From: Vibrio tasmaniensis 1F-187
GTDB taxonomy: Bacteria; Pseudomonadota; Gammaproteobacteria; Enterobacterales; Vibrionaceae
Direction of reading: 5' to 3'
Assembly: GCF_000272405.2 (NCBI RefSeq)
Contig: NZ_AJZM02000344.1
Span: 1-24,524, forward strand
Length of the DNA stretch: 24,524 nt
Shown here: positions 24,426 to 24,524 of the stretch, one piece after another
Layout of the letters: each line of letters starts with the position of its first letter
Position numbering within the stretch: the first letter of the stretch is position 1
Position numbers and translations under genes: made by a program
The notes under the pieces: model-generated
What the model was told of the DNA's origin: nothing
The model's input: the letters and a program-made list of their open reading frames with translations, nothing else
Database searches by the model: none

Positions 24426-24524
24426 ATGTACTTATTGAGACTTCCAAATAGCGTATACTACACACGCATCGCCACCCCACTTTCACTGCGTAGCAGTGGT
24501 TATCCCAAAGAGTTTAAATTCTCT
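24426..24524 (+). CDS. Tyrosine-type site-specific integrase, N-terminal fragment cut by the window edge
   Basis: An open frame of 33 codons running off the right end. It starts MYLLRLPNSVYYTRI and continues with PLSLRSSGYPKEFKFS, the characteristic N-terminal segment of island and phage tyrosine integrases of vibrios (compare the VPI-2 type integrase, which also sits at a tRNA-Ser gene). AAAGG lies 8 bases before the ATG. The catalytic RHRY residues would lie beyond the window, so the assignment rests on this short N-terminus and on its place right after tRNA-Ser. The true end is unknown. Confidence 0.75.
   Translation, partial: MYLLRLPNSVYYTRIATPLSLRSSGYPKEFKFS

Noticed and set aside
1..24524. 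CRISPR arrays, insertion sequences or toxin-antitoxin pairs within the window
   Set aside because: No spaced direct repeats of CRISPR type, no transposase-like proteins and no small paired genes were found; the only mobile sign is the integrase start at the right edge.

Overview
This window is chromosomal DNA of a gamma-proteobacterium, almost certainly a Vibrio. The evidence is the gene content and order: a divergent yejK / yejL-yejM cluster, divergent grxD / sodB with a VC2046-type gene after sodB, adhE divergent from ychE (also neighbours in E. coli), and an asd / nhaC pair. Base composition is moderate, with AT-rich regulatory gaps. Most of the window is ordinary core genome, with a signalling locus at the left end and the edge of a mobile island at the right end.

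Layout. 1-357: non-coding, with a long imperfect palindrome. 358-6136 (+): a receiver-TPR protein and a 1462-residue hybrid histidine kinase with two periplasmic solute-binding domains, together resembling VieB and VieS of V. cholerae but without a VieA-like output protein here. 6179-7246 (-): a DsbA-family oxidoreductase and the CGFS glutaredoxin GrxD. 7516-9813 (+): iron superoxide dismutase SodB, a VC2046/SO_2500-family protein, and an SDR-fold protein lacking the catalytic Tyr and Lys. 9979-12687 (-): bifunctional AdhE behind a 640-base regulatory gap with a well-placed FNR-like site. 13328-14958 (+): YchE (MarC family) and a six-helix potassium channel with a C-terminal zinc ribbon. 15097-16215 (-) and 16716-18152 (+): divergent asd and an NhaC-family transporter. 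18249-20874 (-): a lipoprotein with a hendecad coiled coil, preceded by a membrane-anchored Hpt protein. 20971-21975 (-), 22060-24111 (+): YejK, YejL and YejM. 24250-24340: tRNA-Ser(UGA). 24426 to the edge: the first 33 codons of a tyrosine-type integrase.

How it fits together. The iron/redox cluster (DsbA-like, GrxD, SodB) is joined by an sRNA-type site at the sodB start codon that is complementary to the RyhB core, suggesting iron control. adhE appears to be switched on without oxygen through FNR. YejM governs lipopolysaccharide supply at the inner membrane. Two separate phosphorelay pieces, the hybrid kinase at the left and the kinase-less membrane Hpt at 19504-20874, have no output domain in the window, so their partners must lie elsewhere.

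The best lead for an undescribed system is the right edge: tRNA-Ser followed at once by an integrase is the usual entry of a genomic island, whose cargo lies beyond this window. Inside the window the least explained pieces are the kinase-less Hpt protein, the coiled-coil lipoprotein next to it, and the catalytically degenerate SDR protein.
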